In this document: piece after piece, positions 1-10,519 of the stretch
Numbering within the stretch: position 1 is the stretch's first letter
Layout: every line of letters begins with the position of its first letter
Assembly (NCBI RefSeq): GCF_000471905.2
Contig: NW_006496564.1
Coordinates: 1,699,630-1,763,629, forward strand
DNA: 64,000 bases
Direction of reading: 5' to 3'
Source of the DNA: Amborella trichopoda
Taxonomy: Eukaryota > Streptophyta > Magnoliopsida > Amborellales > Amborellaceae
Program-made: the position numbers and the translations under genes
The notes under the pieces: generated by a model
Seen by the model: the letters and a program-made list of their open reading frames with translations, nothing else
What the model was told of the DNA's origin: nothing
The model's database searches: none

Positions 1-560
1 GAAATTTTTAGGATTGTTACAGAGGGGAAGTATCTTAAAATTTTAAAGAGAAAAATCACATCAAATTTAATAGAGAGAAACAACATAGAAATTTTTTAGA
101 GAGGGAAGAGGAGAACTTATCTCCAATTTTAACTTTTAGAGAGAAAGAATCTTAAAATTTTAGAGAGGGAAACTACCTACAAATTTCTAGAGAGAGAAAC
201 TATCTTAAAAATTTTTAGAGACAAATTATCTCAACTTTTAAGTTTTAGAGAGAGAAATTTTCTCAAATTTTAGGTTTTGCAGAGAGAAAGTATCTTAATT
301 TTTGAGGAGAGAAACTATATCAAAATTAAGAGAGAGAAACTGCCTAAAATTTTTTGGAGAGAAATTATCTCAAAATTTTTGGAGAGGAACAATCTAAAAG
401 TTTTCAGACATAAAAGCAATCGCAAAGTTTCCCGAGAGAGAAGCAATCTCAAACTTCAAACTTATTTTAGAGAGAAACTGTCTCAATTTTTAGATAGAAA
501 AACTATCTCAAAATTTTTAAATAGAAAAACTATCTCAAAATTTCAAATTTCGTATGTCAT
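1..560. repeat. Degenerate GAGAGAAA-CTATCTCAAAATTTT minisatellite
   Basis: A purine-rich part (AGAGAGAAAC) alternates with a TATCTCAAAATTTT part about every 27 to 45 bases, with heavy drift. The open reading frame across 277-696 is a product of this low-complexity composition (Lys/Arg/Ile-rich, no domain) and is not called as a gene. Confidence 0.6.
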
Positions 561-673
561 CTCTCTATACTTGTTTCCAACTATATTTACCAAACATGGG
601 AAAAATAATGGTTGGGTAACTTTTTTCTACAAACTATTTTCCTATGTAAATATTTTTCATGTAAATATTTTCC

Positions 674-880
674 TGTCGAACAGTCACATATACTAACCCC
701 CAATAGAAAACTACGTTATACAGAAAGATGATCCAAATATGATATTTGCATAACTGTGCCTACATATGCAAATATTTTCATGTCGAACGGTCATATATAC
801 CAAACGCTAATAGCAAACTAGGCTATACAAAAAGATGATCCAAATATGAGATTTGTACAACTGAGGTACCATTCTGTTTC
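674..880. repeat. 107-bp imperfect tandem duplication
   Basis: TGTCGAACAGTCACATATAC at 674 recurs as TGTCGAACGGTCATATATAC at 781, and both copies continue to GATGATCCAAATATGA. The period is 107 bp and the copies differ by many substitutions, so the duplication is not recent. Confidence 0.7.
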
Positions 881-1349
881 AATAACCAAGTTTTAGCCTA
901 ATAAGGTTTTGATTCAAAACCAAGGTCTATAAACTCATAGAGCCAAATGAGCCATTAGTTCTATTTTGGGTGTGCTTGGACCCATAGAAAAGCCATTGAA
1001 GCTAGGCTTTGTTAGCTTCAGCTCATTTGTCATTAAATCACAATTGAGATCCTTCATATTTTGCCTGATTTCTTTTGGAGTTTGAGCTAGGTCGATGGAA
1101 TAATTGGAGAGCCACCCAATTTCACATCCAATAGTTAAGATCAATGTAACCACCTTGTACGAAAAGTAAATAGTATCATCGTATACTTTCCCTTCTACAT
1201 TACTAATAAACCTTAACTCTGTTTTTTTATTTGTGCCTTATTTCTTGGGCATTATTAGCGTACTCTCTTACAAAAACAAGATTTAAAGGAAACAATTATG
1301 AAAATTGAAAGCACCCTTGTCAAAAAGGAAAACATAAAAAATATGATCA
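881..1349. other. Flank, no gene recognised
   Basis: AT-rich sequence. A 72-codon frame at 935-1153 (minus) is open but shows no motif, no repeat and no splice context that I recognise, so it is left unassigned. Confidence 0.4.
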
Positions 1350-1741
1350 AATTGCAAAGGGTGCAGTTTGTATAAAAGCGGCTCTAAACAATCAAAGTAA
1401 AGCGCACCTTCAAAAAGTATCGAGAAATGTGGTTTCAATACTTGAAATCTTTGTGATAGTGTTAAAATATATTTCCATCTCTAATTATAAAATCTAAAGC
1501 TTTAAAAATAATTTAGATCAAACGGATCTATGAAAACTGAAAAATTGACGGTCTAAAAATGTATTATAAAATGCATTAGTTTCAAAACTTGAAATCCTTA
1601 TATCCATACATCATGAGGTAGAGATGATCAATTTTAGGATATTTAAGCATCGAAATAACCTATTCCAGTGAAAATTTTGAGGTGCACCCTAATTTGATTG
1701 TCTAGAGCCTCGCACTTGTATAAAACTTTTCCAATTGCAAA
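1350..1741. mobile_element. MULE-type MITE with TIRs and 9-bp TSD
   Basis: The direct repeat AATTGCAAA occurs at 1350-1358 and again at 1733-1741, and bounds a 374-bp element (1359-1732). The element's ends are inverted repeats of about 55 bp: the left arm reads GGGTGCAGTTTGTATAAAAG, the complement of the right arm reads GGAAAAGTTTTATACAAG. Both then run through GCTCTA-ACAATCAAA and GCACCT to CAAAA, at roughly 70-75% identity by eye. A 9-bp target-site duplication plus long TIRs is the signature of Mutator-like elements. There is no coding capacity, so this is a non-autonomous MITE. The exact outermost TIR bases are less certain than the TSD. Confidence 0.8.
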
Positions 1742-2159
1742 AAGAAAGTAAATACTCATCAAGAATAACATGATAAAGACCAGCACAGAGTGAAAAAACA
1801 CAATGAGAGGTAGAAACCTCAGTTCCCATTAAGCCTCCTCTCCAATAACTTTCTATTTTTGAGGATAATGACCAGGATTTCTACAAAAGCAATAAATTTC
1901 AAATTCAACATACAATAACAAGAAAACATCCTATGCAGATAAAAGAGCTGAGAAGAAACCATTTCTTTACCATGAATTTGTTATGGAATTGTTCAAACAA
2001 AATTACATGTTTCGTTTTCTGAATGAAACTACTTAGCCTGATTTTCTAGTATATGGTAATATTATAATTACTAATATTAAAAAGGCTAATTACTAATATT
2101 TATAATAGTATGTACTACATAACTATAATTTATAATAGGTCATAATATTGTTTATAACA
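1742..2159. other. AT-rich flank, nothing recognised
   Basis: I see no coding frame, RNA gene or clear repeat here. TA-rich runs (ATTACTAATATT twice near 2,070-2,100) are the only texture. Confidence 0.4.
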
Positions 2160-3330
2160 TAAATTAAAGTCAATTACCTATGGGTATGTATGGGGGTTGA
2201 TAATGGGGGTAAAGATGAACTCACCCATGGTGAAGTATTCTATCTGGGCGACCATCCAAGGGTTTGGATAGTGCATGTGATGAGGTCACTGGGGATGGTA
2301 TTGGCTTAGATGGGAGTGCTCATTCATGTTTTCAAATGATGATCAAAGAGCTTGAGTGAAGCCGAGTAAAATGGTCACATGGGGGTTCATGGTTTAACCT
2401 CATGGCATGGGCGAGGCATAGGTCTGCCAGGCAGTTAAGCTAGTTTTATGAGATGGGTGAAGCCCACTGAGGTTGATGAGGTTTTAAAGGGGGATAGTGA
2501 TTTAAGCTCCCTGGGGATGATGGTTCACGCCATGACCAATATGGGGGTTCTTTTGGAGGTGGTGGTCTGCACCATGGGGCGCATGAGACCCCCCGAGGTA
2601 TCGGTTTCCTTTGTGAGGTGAGTGAGTCTCAGTGGGGCATGGGTTCGTTCCCTGAGGTGAATGAAACTCCTTGGTGATAATGGTGTACCCCATGGGCATG
2701 GCAAAGGTTCATCGGGATGCTACGAGGTGAATGGGACTCCCTAGGGATATGGTTGGCGCCTTGAACCACATGGGTGCTCTTTGGAGATGGTGGTCTGCTC
2801 CATGGGGTGCATGAGACTCTCCTAGGTATCGGTTGCCTTTGTGAGGTGAGTGAGTCTCACTGGGGCATGGGTTTGTTCCATGTGGTGAGTGAAACTCGGT
2901 GATAATGGTTTACTCCATGGAATGGGCAGGGCATAAGCCCATCGGGATGATGAGTTTTGCCATGAGGTTTCCCTAGGGATAATGGTTTACCCCATGGGGT
3001 ATGTGAGGCAACCCACCGGGGATGATGAATGATGGTCTTGGTTTAGAATGATGAATGAGTGAGTCATGGTTTACCCCATGGGGTATGTGAGGCAACCCCA
3101 TGATGAATGATGGTGTTGGTTTAGAATGATGAATGAGTGAGTCAGATGCATGAGTGAGTCATGGGTTTGAGGTGAGAAATGACGGAAGGCGTGCCCACGG
3201 TCAAGTCATGGGTAGGATGTTGAGTGGAGGTAGAGAGGTGAAAGAGGTTAAAACGAAAGAGACAAAAGTGTGCCCATGGCTTAGCCATGGGAACGACCTA
3301 GGACAATAGAGTGAGGGAGAGTGAGAAGGC
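2160..3330. repeat. Degenerate GGGG/CATGG repeat block in 3' region of A
   Basis: Phrases such as TTTACCCCATGGGGTATGTG, GTGAGTGAGTCTCACTGGGG and GATGATGAATGAGTGAGTCA recur irregularly, some nearly unchanged (about 2,560-2,700 against 2,790-2,930; 3,068 against 2,985). Similar wording occurs at 33.5-34.2 kb on the same strand and, reversed, at 26.8-28.2 kb. It is therefore the shared 3' untranslated region of the A/B/C element family rather than host sequence. Frames through it are not protein-like. Confidence 0.55.
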
Positions 3331-3817
3331 ATCGGGTCAGCGATTAGGCCGCCTGGCCCGAGTGAGAGAGAGACAGAGGTGAAAGCGTTGAGGGGAAAGA
3401 GGGAGAGAAGGCATTGGGCCAGCGGTTACGCTACCTGGCCTAGCTGCTGGCCCAAGAGAGAGAGCCCTGAAGAGGGAGAGATAAAAATGGGCGGTCCATC
3501 CCCCATTTGTGGGCCTTGGCAAGCTGGGCTTTAGGCTTTCTTTCAACGTGGGTCTGGCCATTTTCACTAGGCCGGACCTTATCTTCGCAATGAGCCTGGT
3601 CCCATGTGATTTCGAGACCGTTTGATGGGTCTCGGACCATTATGCCCTTAGGGGATTTTTACCCCTTAGGCATGAATGAGGGGTAGAAGGTGTCTTTAAG
3701 CCCTTAGCCTTATAGACGTTCTTAAAGAATAACCCTCTTTTTAGAGTGGGCTTTCTTGGGATTGGGGGTTTGTAAGGGCTCATGGGTAAATGCTCTTTTT
3801 GACCTTTTTCACCTTAG

Positions 3818-3825
3818 TATAAAAA
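3818..3825 (+). promoter_or_regulatory. TATA-like box (TATAAAAA), antisense to element A
   Basis: TAGTATAAAAAGGTGAGAGG lies on the plus strand, opposite to the element's own sense. It sits where element B has a TATA-like box ahead of its antisense unit, so it may be the relic of an internal antisense promoter. Position and composition are the only support. Confidence 0.35.
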
Positions 3826-4079
3826 GGTGAGAGGGGGTCGCATTTCTCACCATTCCTCCTCATTTTTGGTATTTTTTTAGAGAGAGAAAGTAGTGAGAGA
3901 AAAGAGAGCATGCGTTTCTGAAGATAGAGACGGCCTGGGATTTTGAAGGCTTGAAGCATGGATATGAAGGCAAGCTCGTCCCGAGCTTCCGAGGGAGGTA
4001 AACTCGATCCTTTTCCTTTCCTTTGATCTTTTTAAATGTTTTCATTGCTTCGTTTATGGCTCTGCATGCGTCACAAATC

Positions 4080-4395
4080 CTTGCACGCACCAACCATGTC
4101 ACACATGTTATTGCACGTACCATCCATGCCACACATGCTTTTGCACGCACTCTCCATGCCTTTGGCACGGATTTTGCTATGCCGCCCGGCACTCTTGGCA
4201 CACATTTTGATATGCGGCCTTGCACTTTTGTGCGCATTTTGCTATGCGGCCTTACAGTCATGCGCATTTTGCTATGCCACCACACATCCTGGCACGCACC
4301 ATCCATGCCATTATATAATTTTGCATGTATTTATCATGTCATTCTATATTTTTGCATGCATTCTTCATGCCATCTCATGTTCTTGCATGCATCAA
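4080..4395. repeat. 30-bp minisatellite (TTGCACGCACCATCCATGCC type)
   Basis: TTGCACGCAC starts at 4081 and 4141, with TTGCACGTAC at 4111: an exact 30-bp step. More degenerate copies (ATTTTGCTATGC, then TTTTGCATGCAT) continue to about 4,395, roughly ten units in all. The frames open on both strands across it are repeat artefacts. Confidence 0.75.
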
Positions 4396-5749
4396 AATAG
4401 AAGGGGGCTCTTCTAGGTCGCATCCTGGATGGACATGTTCCTCCAGTATAGCTACCGCTGAGTCCTTCACGGTGCTTTAGGCTAGTAAGCAACTTTGCAT
4501 GTCATATCTCCATTTTTAAGGGAGATGCTGTCGAAATTTTCAAAAAATGGGTAACTTCTTCTTTTGTGGATGTCCCTGACGCAGAGCCTAAACTGCAGGG
4601 TTTCTATGGCACCTGTCTGTCTTATGTCGAGAGGGAAATTGCAGAGCAGCGTGCATTGAGAGCTGACTGTGTTCCTGAGTAGAATGCCGCTATGGTTAAA
4701 AAATTTGTCCTTGAAGCACGCAACACTTAACATGTGGCTAAATTGAGGGTCTTGTTAAAGGAGATAGGGAGGTTATCTCGCCGTTATTGTGAGGAAAGAG
4801 GAGCACTAATCCGGCTTTTGAGAAAATTCAAGATGAGAATGTGAAGCAGAGTAAGCTTGACGTCCGTGTGCCAGCAGTGGATTTGACTATTGAACAACTT
4901 AGCCTGGCCGAATCAAGGAGCACATGGAGGCAGCTTCCAAGAAGTCTGAAGATGGAAATGTCTTCTAAGGCTCTTTGTGATCTTTGAGGGTGCTTGGCTT
5001 AGTTTTCCTCTTTTTACCTTGTGTAAGGCCTTGAGCCATGACATGTAGCCTTTCTTTGCGCTTGAAGATGAATGTTTTTTTTCCGTCTTTAATATCTCAT
5101 TCCACTTGAGGTTGCAAGCTTGCAACTCGTAACTTCAAATTTTGCTATGGGATGAGTACTGCGCTTTTGCTTAGGAATGAGCAACTCTCCCCCATTTTTT
5201 TTTTTTTTGTAGCTCAAGGCCATGGGCCATAACTTGTGTCTCCCTAATCATGAAATGAATGCTCCTTTTTTACTCTATCTTGCTTTTATCTCCCTTGTTT
5301 TCATGATTTGTATATCTCCTTCCTCTTTAGACCACCATTGCATAGCTCACCTTTGCCTTGTACCGGGAGTTGGAGAAGCTTTGAGATTCTCCTCATCATA
5401 ATGCTTGCTCTCTTTCGCTCGATTTGAATGTTCTTTTGGGTTTTCGTCCATGCCCTTAGGGTATGTGTCATTTCTGGTTTTTCTCATCAAATTTTTTTGT
5501 GAGGCAGTTTTACCCATGGTTGTTACACTATGTCCACCTTTTTCTTTTAGATGTTTTTACTCATGATAGTTGATGGTTCTATCACACCTATCATATATAT
5601 CTCTTTTTTTTCTCTTGCCTTTTGTTTTTCTCTCTTTTACTTTATTACCCGTGATGCTCTTTCAAGTTTTCGTCATCTCCGTTATTTTGGGGAGGCATCT
5701 TTAAGGTCATATTGCTGGGACCGTGTAAAGAAGGCGTGTTTAAGGCCAT
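4396..5749. other. 3' region of element A, no recognised product
   Basis: The position corresponds to the antisense unit of element B, but I cannot recognise the domain seen there. From about 5,160 the sequence turns T-rich (a T run at 5,197-5,209), and toward the right it contains phrases that repeat about every 60 bp (GTGTGTTTTAAAGTCCTACACTAAGA at 5,770 and 5,840). Confidence 0.4.
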
Positions 5750-5859
5750 GCCATTGAGACCATAATGTTAGTGTGTTTTAAAGTCCTACACTAAGATCAA
5801 ATGGGGGCGGGTTGAGAGTCGTGCTACTGAGACTATAATGTTAGTGTGTTTTAAAGTCC

Positions 5860-6180
5860 TACACTAAGACCAAATGTCACGTAGTTTAATGTCATGTTAT
5901 AGGGACGTGTACTATAGTTTAAAGTTGTATAGCGTGGACGTGTGCCTACACAGTTGTAAGGTTGTACGGCTTGAATCAGTAACATGCAGTTTAAGGTCTT
6001 GTGGTTTGGACCTACATCATGCAGTTTAAGGTCTTGCGGCTTGGACCAATACCATGCATTTTAAGGTCTTTGGTTTGAACCTATAACATGCAGTTTAAGG
6101 TCTTGCAATTTGGACCTATACCAAGCAGTTTGAGTTCTTGCGGACTAGACCAATACCATGCAGTTTGAGTTCTTGCAATT
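5860..6180. repeat. 35-bp minisatellite, GTTTAAGGTCTTGCGGCTTGG type
   Basis: The phrase TTAAGGTCTT recurs at 5,992, 6,027, 6,062 and 6,096, then as TTGAGTTCTTG near 6,130 and 6,166. The step is 34 to 36 bases, alternating with a GGACC phrase. The same unit in the opposite orientation fills 26.2-27.5 kb, which ties the 3' regions of elements A and C together. It lies directly beyond the integrase end of A. Confidence 0.8.
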
Positions 6181-6189
6181 TGGACATAG

Positions 6190-7563
6190 GCTTATGGGTA
6201 ATACTTCTTCAGATGCCATCCATTGATTGGTGGCATGGCCTCTTCCCCTTCAGAATCGACCAATATGTATGCCCCGTTGGGGAAGGCTTTCTTGACAACG
6301 AATGACCCTTCCTATTTTGGTTCAAACTTTCCTTTAGTCCCACCATGAGTTATAATGGGTCTCTTGACTGTGAGTACTAATTCCCCACTGGTGAATGAGC
6401 CTACTCAGATTGACTTATTGAAGGCCCGATACATACAACCTAGATAGATTTCAAGGACTTGCTGAGCTTCCACCCTCTTTACACCAAGGGCATTGAGTTC
6501 TCAATAACGAAGTTTGTCTTGCTCTTTATCGGTCATCCCATGGTGAATGGCTACCCGTAATGAGGTCACTAAACTTCTAAAGACAGGACCGCTTCACTTC
6601 TATAGATGAGAGAATGTGGAGTGTACTTATTGGGACCACGTAAGGTGGTGCATAGACCCATAAGACCTCAGGGAGCTTCTTGTGTCAATCTCTTTTTGTC
6701 TCGGACACTAACTTTCATAAAGCACTATAAAGAGTGTTATTGAAAGCTTCAGTGAGACTGTTGGCTCGAGGATGGTACATGGTAGAATACTTCCACTCGA
6801 AACCAAACTGACTGATCAGACCATCTATATGTACTGCAAAAATGTTGTCCATTATCTGAAATGATTCGGTCAAAGACCCCGAATTGGTAGATAATGTGAT
6901 GACGAATGAAGTTGGTGACCGCAATCGCTGGGACCTTTTTGAGAGGAATAGCTTTAGGCCATTTAGAGAAGTAGTCAGTAGTGGCCAAAATGAAGAGATG
7001 ACCTGAAGAAGATGGTGGGTCTATGGGTCCCACACTATCCATAACCCATGTGAAAATGGCCATGATGATACTATCGGGTGCAGGGGTTCAAGAGCTTGAT
7101 GAATAAAGCTCGCGTGAATCTTACATGATGTGCATCTTTTGGCGAAGGTAATGGAGTTCGCAATCATGGTTGGCCAGTAATAGCCAATTCTTGTGATTTG
7201 GTCATAATGCTTGAGTCCCAATTGGTGGAGCTCACATATCCTATAATGAATTTCCTTGAGTATGTGGTTCGCCTCTTTCTGATTGAGGCATCTGAACAAC
7301 ATGTCATTAAAGGAACGCCAGAATAGAAAGCCATCACAACACGAGTATCTAGTGACTGACCTTTGAACCTTGTTGTGCTCAATAGGGGAATCCGGGAGAA
7401 AACGGTGCTCCAAATATTCTATTATGGGTGTTCGCCAATCTTCGATTTGCTCTATCTCCACACAAATTGGGGTTTGAGACTCCAGCTCATCGCTATCTAT
7501 CTCAATTATGTGGGGTTCTTGTAAACTTCCCGAGACCTTGAGAGCATCTCTGGCTGCATGCAA
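6190..7563 (-). mobile_element. Element A integrase region (fossil)
   Basis: On the minus strand from 7.56 to 6.19 kb the parts are, in order, a zinc-binding (H-H-C-C) domain with the pair CTSC, an integrase catalytic core with phrases such as ATTDYFSKWPKA and DNGQHF, and a C-terminal part with KRPIITHGG and GKFEPK. This matches the integrase of Tat-branch gypsy elements, which joins the cDNA to host DNA. The region is broken. Confidence 0.85.
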
Positions 7564-8699
7564 TGCCCCAAAAGGATAAGATGATCATGCGTCTAGTTAG
7601 ATGCCTCGATCTTGCCCTCTGAGTCGAGATAACTTGGTAGCATGGCTTTGGGTTCGAGATCGACCCGGGACCTGAGACCGCTCTCTCGTGAACGGCTTAA
7701 GGAAGAGGAAGGCAACAATACCAACAGGTGAGAGAGTAATTTAGTTGTGAGGCGGGACCTACCTCACGTGGGTCCATGACATTCTCAAGCTAACTTGCAT
7801 GAGCGCCCTCTTAGATCACGTAGAATGCTCCCAGGGATTTGGTCGGTTCGGAATTGTTTCCCTTGGCTTATTTCTTCTTACATGCGATCATACACACACA
7901 TTAGAATCAAGAAAAGTGGGTCTGAGGACCCCACCTTGTCATAGGGTGAGCGCACACGTACGTGTGTACTCGAAGAAAAATGAAAAATAGCATGGAGTCC
8001 ATGTCAATTTGATAGCCTTACGACGTCTCCCTGACGAGGGACTCTTAGTACAGTTAAGAAAGAAAGAAAAGAGTGAGGTAGAGAGAGTGAAAGAGAAAGA
8101 AAAAGAGAGAAGAAAAGAAGAAAGAAAGAAGAGTTTGAATGGTGGTATGCTTTTCACCTAGTATTCCAAAGAAAAAATTGAAGGCTGGTCTGCTTTCCAC
8201 CCAGTACTCCAAAGGTAATATGTATTTTAGAAAAGAAAGAGAAAAAGAAGAAAAAGAATGAAGGCTAGAATGTCTTTCAACTAGTCCTCTAGAGAAAATG
8301 TATATTTTAAAGAGAAAAGAGAGACAAAGGCTGGTTTGGCTTTCACCCAACACTTCAGAGATAAAATGTATTTTTTGAGAAGAGAGAAAAGAGGAACGAA
8401 GTCTAGTTTGTTTTTCACCTAAATCCTTCAGAGATGGCGAAAAAGAAGTATTTTATTTAGAGAAAGGAAAAAGAAAAGAGATGAGAGAAGGTGAAAGAGA
8501 GAGAAGAAGTTTGACAGGGCAGCTAGACTGGCACAGTGGCAAGACTGGTGCAGTGGTTGTTCTAGCACAGCAGGTAGACGGGCATGGTAACAAGACCTGC
8601 ATGACAACTAGGCTGCTCCTTGAGGAGAGAGGAGGAGGAGGTCGTCCTTGGCATTATCCATTGACGTGCAAGGCAGAGAAGAAAGAGAAAGAAAGAAGT

Positions 8700-9226
8700 G
8701 TCACGCCCGACAGTGTGTATTGCCGTGTAGGATAGGAAAGGGGAGAGAAAAAAGGTCACACTCGATGGTGCTCACTATCGTGCATGACAGAAAGAAGAAA
8801 GAAGAGAGAGAGGGTAGCGCTAGGCATTGTTCACTGCCGTGTGAGACAGAGAGAAGAGAGAATAGAGAGAAAGTCGAGCTCAGCAGTGTTCACTGCCATG
8901 CGACATAGAGAGAATACTGAAGAGAGAGAATGTTATACTCAATAACGTTCACTGTCGTGCCCGACAGAAGAAAGAAAGAAGAGAGAGAAGGTCACACTCG
9001 ATAGTGTTCATGGGTATGTACGATAGAAGAAAGAGAGAAGAGAGAGAAGGTCACGCTAGTCAGTGTTCACTGCTGCGCACGACAAAAGAAAGAAAGAAGA
9101 GAGAGAAGGTCATGCTCAGCAGTGTTCATTGCTATGCAAGACAAAAGAAAGAAAGAAGAGAGAGAAGGTCATGCTCGGCAGTGTTCACTACCGTGCACGA
9201 CAGAAGAAAGAAAGAAGAGAGAAAAA
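8700..9226. repeat. 59-bp hairpin satellite inside the LTR
   Basis: Nine units start at 8,700, 8,755, 8,814, 8,873, 8,932, 8,991, 9,050, 9,109 and 9,168; after the first step every interval is exactly 59 bases. Each unit has a palindromic core (GTCATGCTCGGCAGTG, TT, CACTACCGTGCACGAC in the last copy) followed by about 24 bases of AAGAAAGAAAGAAGAGAGAGAAG. The two core arms pair with each other, so each unit can form a stem-loop. Arg/Glu/Lys reading frames across it are artefacts. Confidence 0.85.
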
Positions 9227-9470
9227 AGGAAAGAAGAAGAGAGAGAAAGAAAAGAAGAAGAGAGGGAAAAAGGAAAGAAGAAGAGAGAGAAAAGAAGAGA
9301 GAAAGGAAAGAGGAAGAGAGAGAAAAGAAAGAAGAAGAGAGAAAAAAAGAAAAAGAGAGAGAAAAGAAAGTGAGAAAGAAGAGAGAGAAAGAAAAGAGAA
9401 AAAAGAGTGAGAAAGAAGAGAGAGAGGAGCGAGGAGAGGTAAAGTTACTTTTGAAGCTTAGGGGTACCCA
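9227..9470. repeat. GA-rich (polypurine) tract
   Basis: Almost pure A/G sequence made of GAAAGAAGAAGAGAGAGAAA variants, continuing the spacer of the 59-bp units without their hairpin cores. Confidence 0.9.
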
Positions 9471-9578
9471 TCCAAATTTTCTCTCTCCTCTCTCTCTCTC
9501 TCCAAGCCGCTACCCAAAACTCAAGCAAAAAAAGAATTTTTAATTCATGAAAGAAGGCTTTACATGTAGAGAGTATGT

Positions 9579-9588
9579 CCTTATATAG
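9579..9588 (-). promoter_or_regulatory. TATA box of the nested LTR
   Basis: Minus strand CTATATAAGG, about 940 bases inside the LTR start and just upstream of the CT-rich tract, is the expected place for the U3/R promoter. The other LTRs here carry the same arrangement (CTATAAATA near 47,655; TCTATATAAATG at 30,718). Confidence 0.6.
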
Positions 9589-10020
9589 AAGTGGGGCCCA
9601 AACATGGGTGCATGATCAATTTCTAACCTAATTGATGAAAATTAACAATTAAAATGAATTAAAGAAAATTAAAAAAATAGGGGCAAAATGATAATTTTGT
9701 CCCTGCGTCAATAATTTGTGAAATTTTGAATCAGTCCCCATAATGGCCATGCAATGTTCACGAACTTCGGGGATCTGTTCGGGGTCCTTCTGGTCTTCAT
9801 CTGGCCAAAAGATTATTCTTTTCTTAATCGGCTCGGGAAGATGATGGTTTTGATACCCTTTTGGCACCATGGATCGGACTCTAGGGCCATGATCATGACG
9901 CGACAAAAAATCAAAAAATGTGCCATCTTAGATTTAGGAGTAACCCAATTTCTCAGTGTTTTCTGCCAGTTTCTTCAACATAGCGTGCCGAGCATGTCGC
10001 CATGACCGATCTGCAAAAAG

Positions 10021-10106
10021 AACGGCTCGATTTTGTGCTTGGACGACAGTTTTCCAAATTGGAAACGGCTCGATTTTGTGCTCGGATGATAGTTTTCCAA
10101 ATTGGA
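10021..10106. repeat. 43-bp tandem duplication in U3
   Basis: AACGGCTCGATTTTGTGCTT starts at 10,021 and, with one change, again at 10,064; both copies end in GTTTTCCAAATTGG. The related LTR start at 55.3 kb has a single copy. Confidence 0.8.
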
Positions 10107-10519
10107 AAACTTTCCAATTCCGATGGCCGAAAATTGCAACAACTTCATACTCATCATGCGTCGAATCTTGACCATCCATCACATGTAAGGTTCGGCTCAG
10201 ATGAAGCCTCTGACCTTGTGCTCGTAATGGGTCTTGTTTGAGGTTGATCCGATGCACGAGCGTCTTGATATAGTCGTTTGATCGAGGAGACATATTGCTG
10301 GAAATTTCCTGCTACTTTTGGAAGTTTTCGGCGAGCTTCTCTCTTCAATTTCTCTCGATTCAGGCCGTTCCATCATGTGTATCGCATATCAAATTGATCG
10401 GGTGACGAGATGAAAATACTCCAAAAATTTGGGCTCGATCCGACCTGAGAAGAGGAAGGTACGACCATGTGAAGTTTGACCCCGAAACTGAGAACCACAG
10501 GTTCACCGAGGGTGCACCA

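Larger units (their letters stand above)
7582..10519 (-). mobile_element. Nested LTR, TGGTGCACC family (fossil, probably solo)
   Basis: On the minus strand the block begins TGGTGCACCCTCGGTGAACC at 10,519. The same start occurs at 55,773, after which the two flanks diverge, which fixes this LTR end. The other end is less certain: GCATGATCA at 7,582 gives TG...CA termini and flanks TAAGA/TAATA (one mismatch), while the family-typical GAGGCATCTAACTA ends at 7,594. Inside are a TATA box near 9,580, a GA/CT tract and a U5-like part. The block interrupts the pol region of element A, with no internal domain of its own, so it reads as a solo LTR. Confidence 0.65.

Noticed and set aside
3860-4416. Overlapping 125-148 codon frames on both strands
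   Set aside because: They follow the 30-bp minisatellite and its flanks, are open on both strands and show no domain.
8700-9226. Regular repeats and spacers, considered as a CRISPR array
   Set aside because: The repeated and unique parts are not separated: the whole 59-bp unit drifts, the sequence is plant nuclear and it lies within an LTR.
9004-9543. Arg/Glu/Lys-rich plus-strand frames of up to 179 codons
   Set aside because: They translate the GA tract and the 59-bp units; three frames are open at once because the repeat lacks stops.
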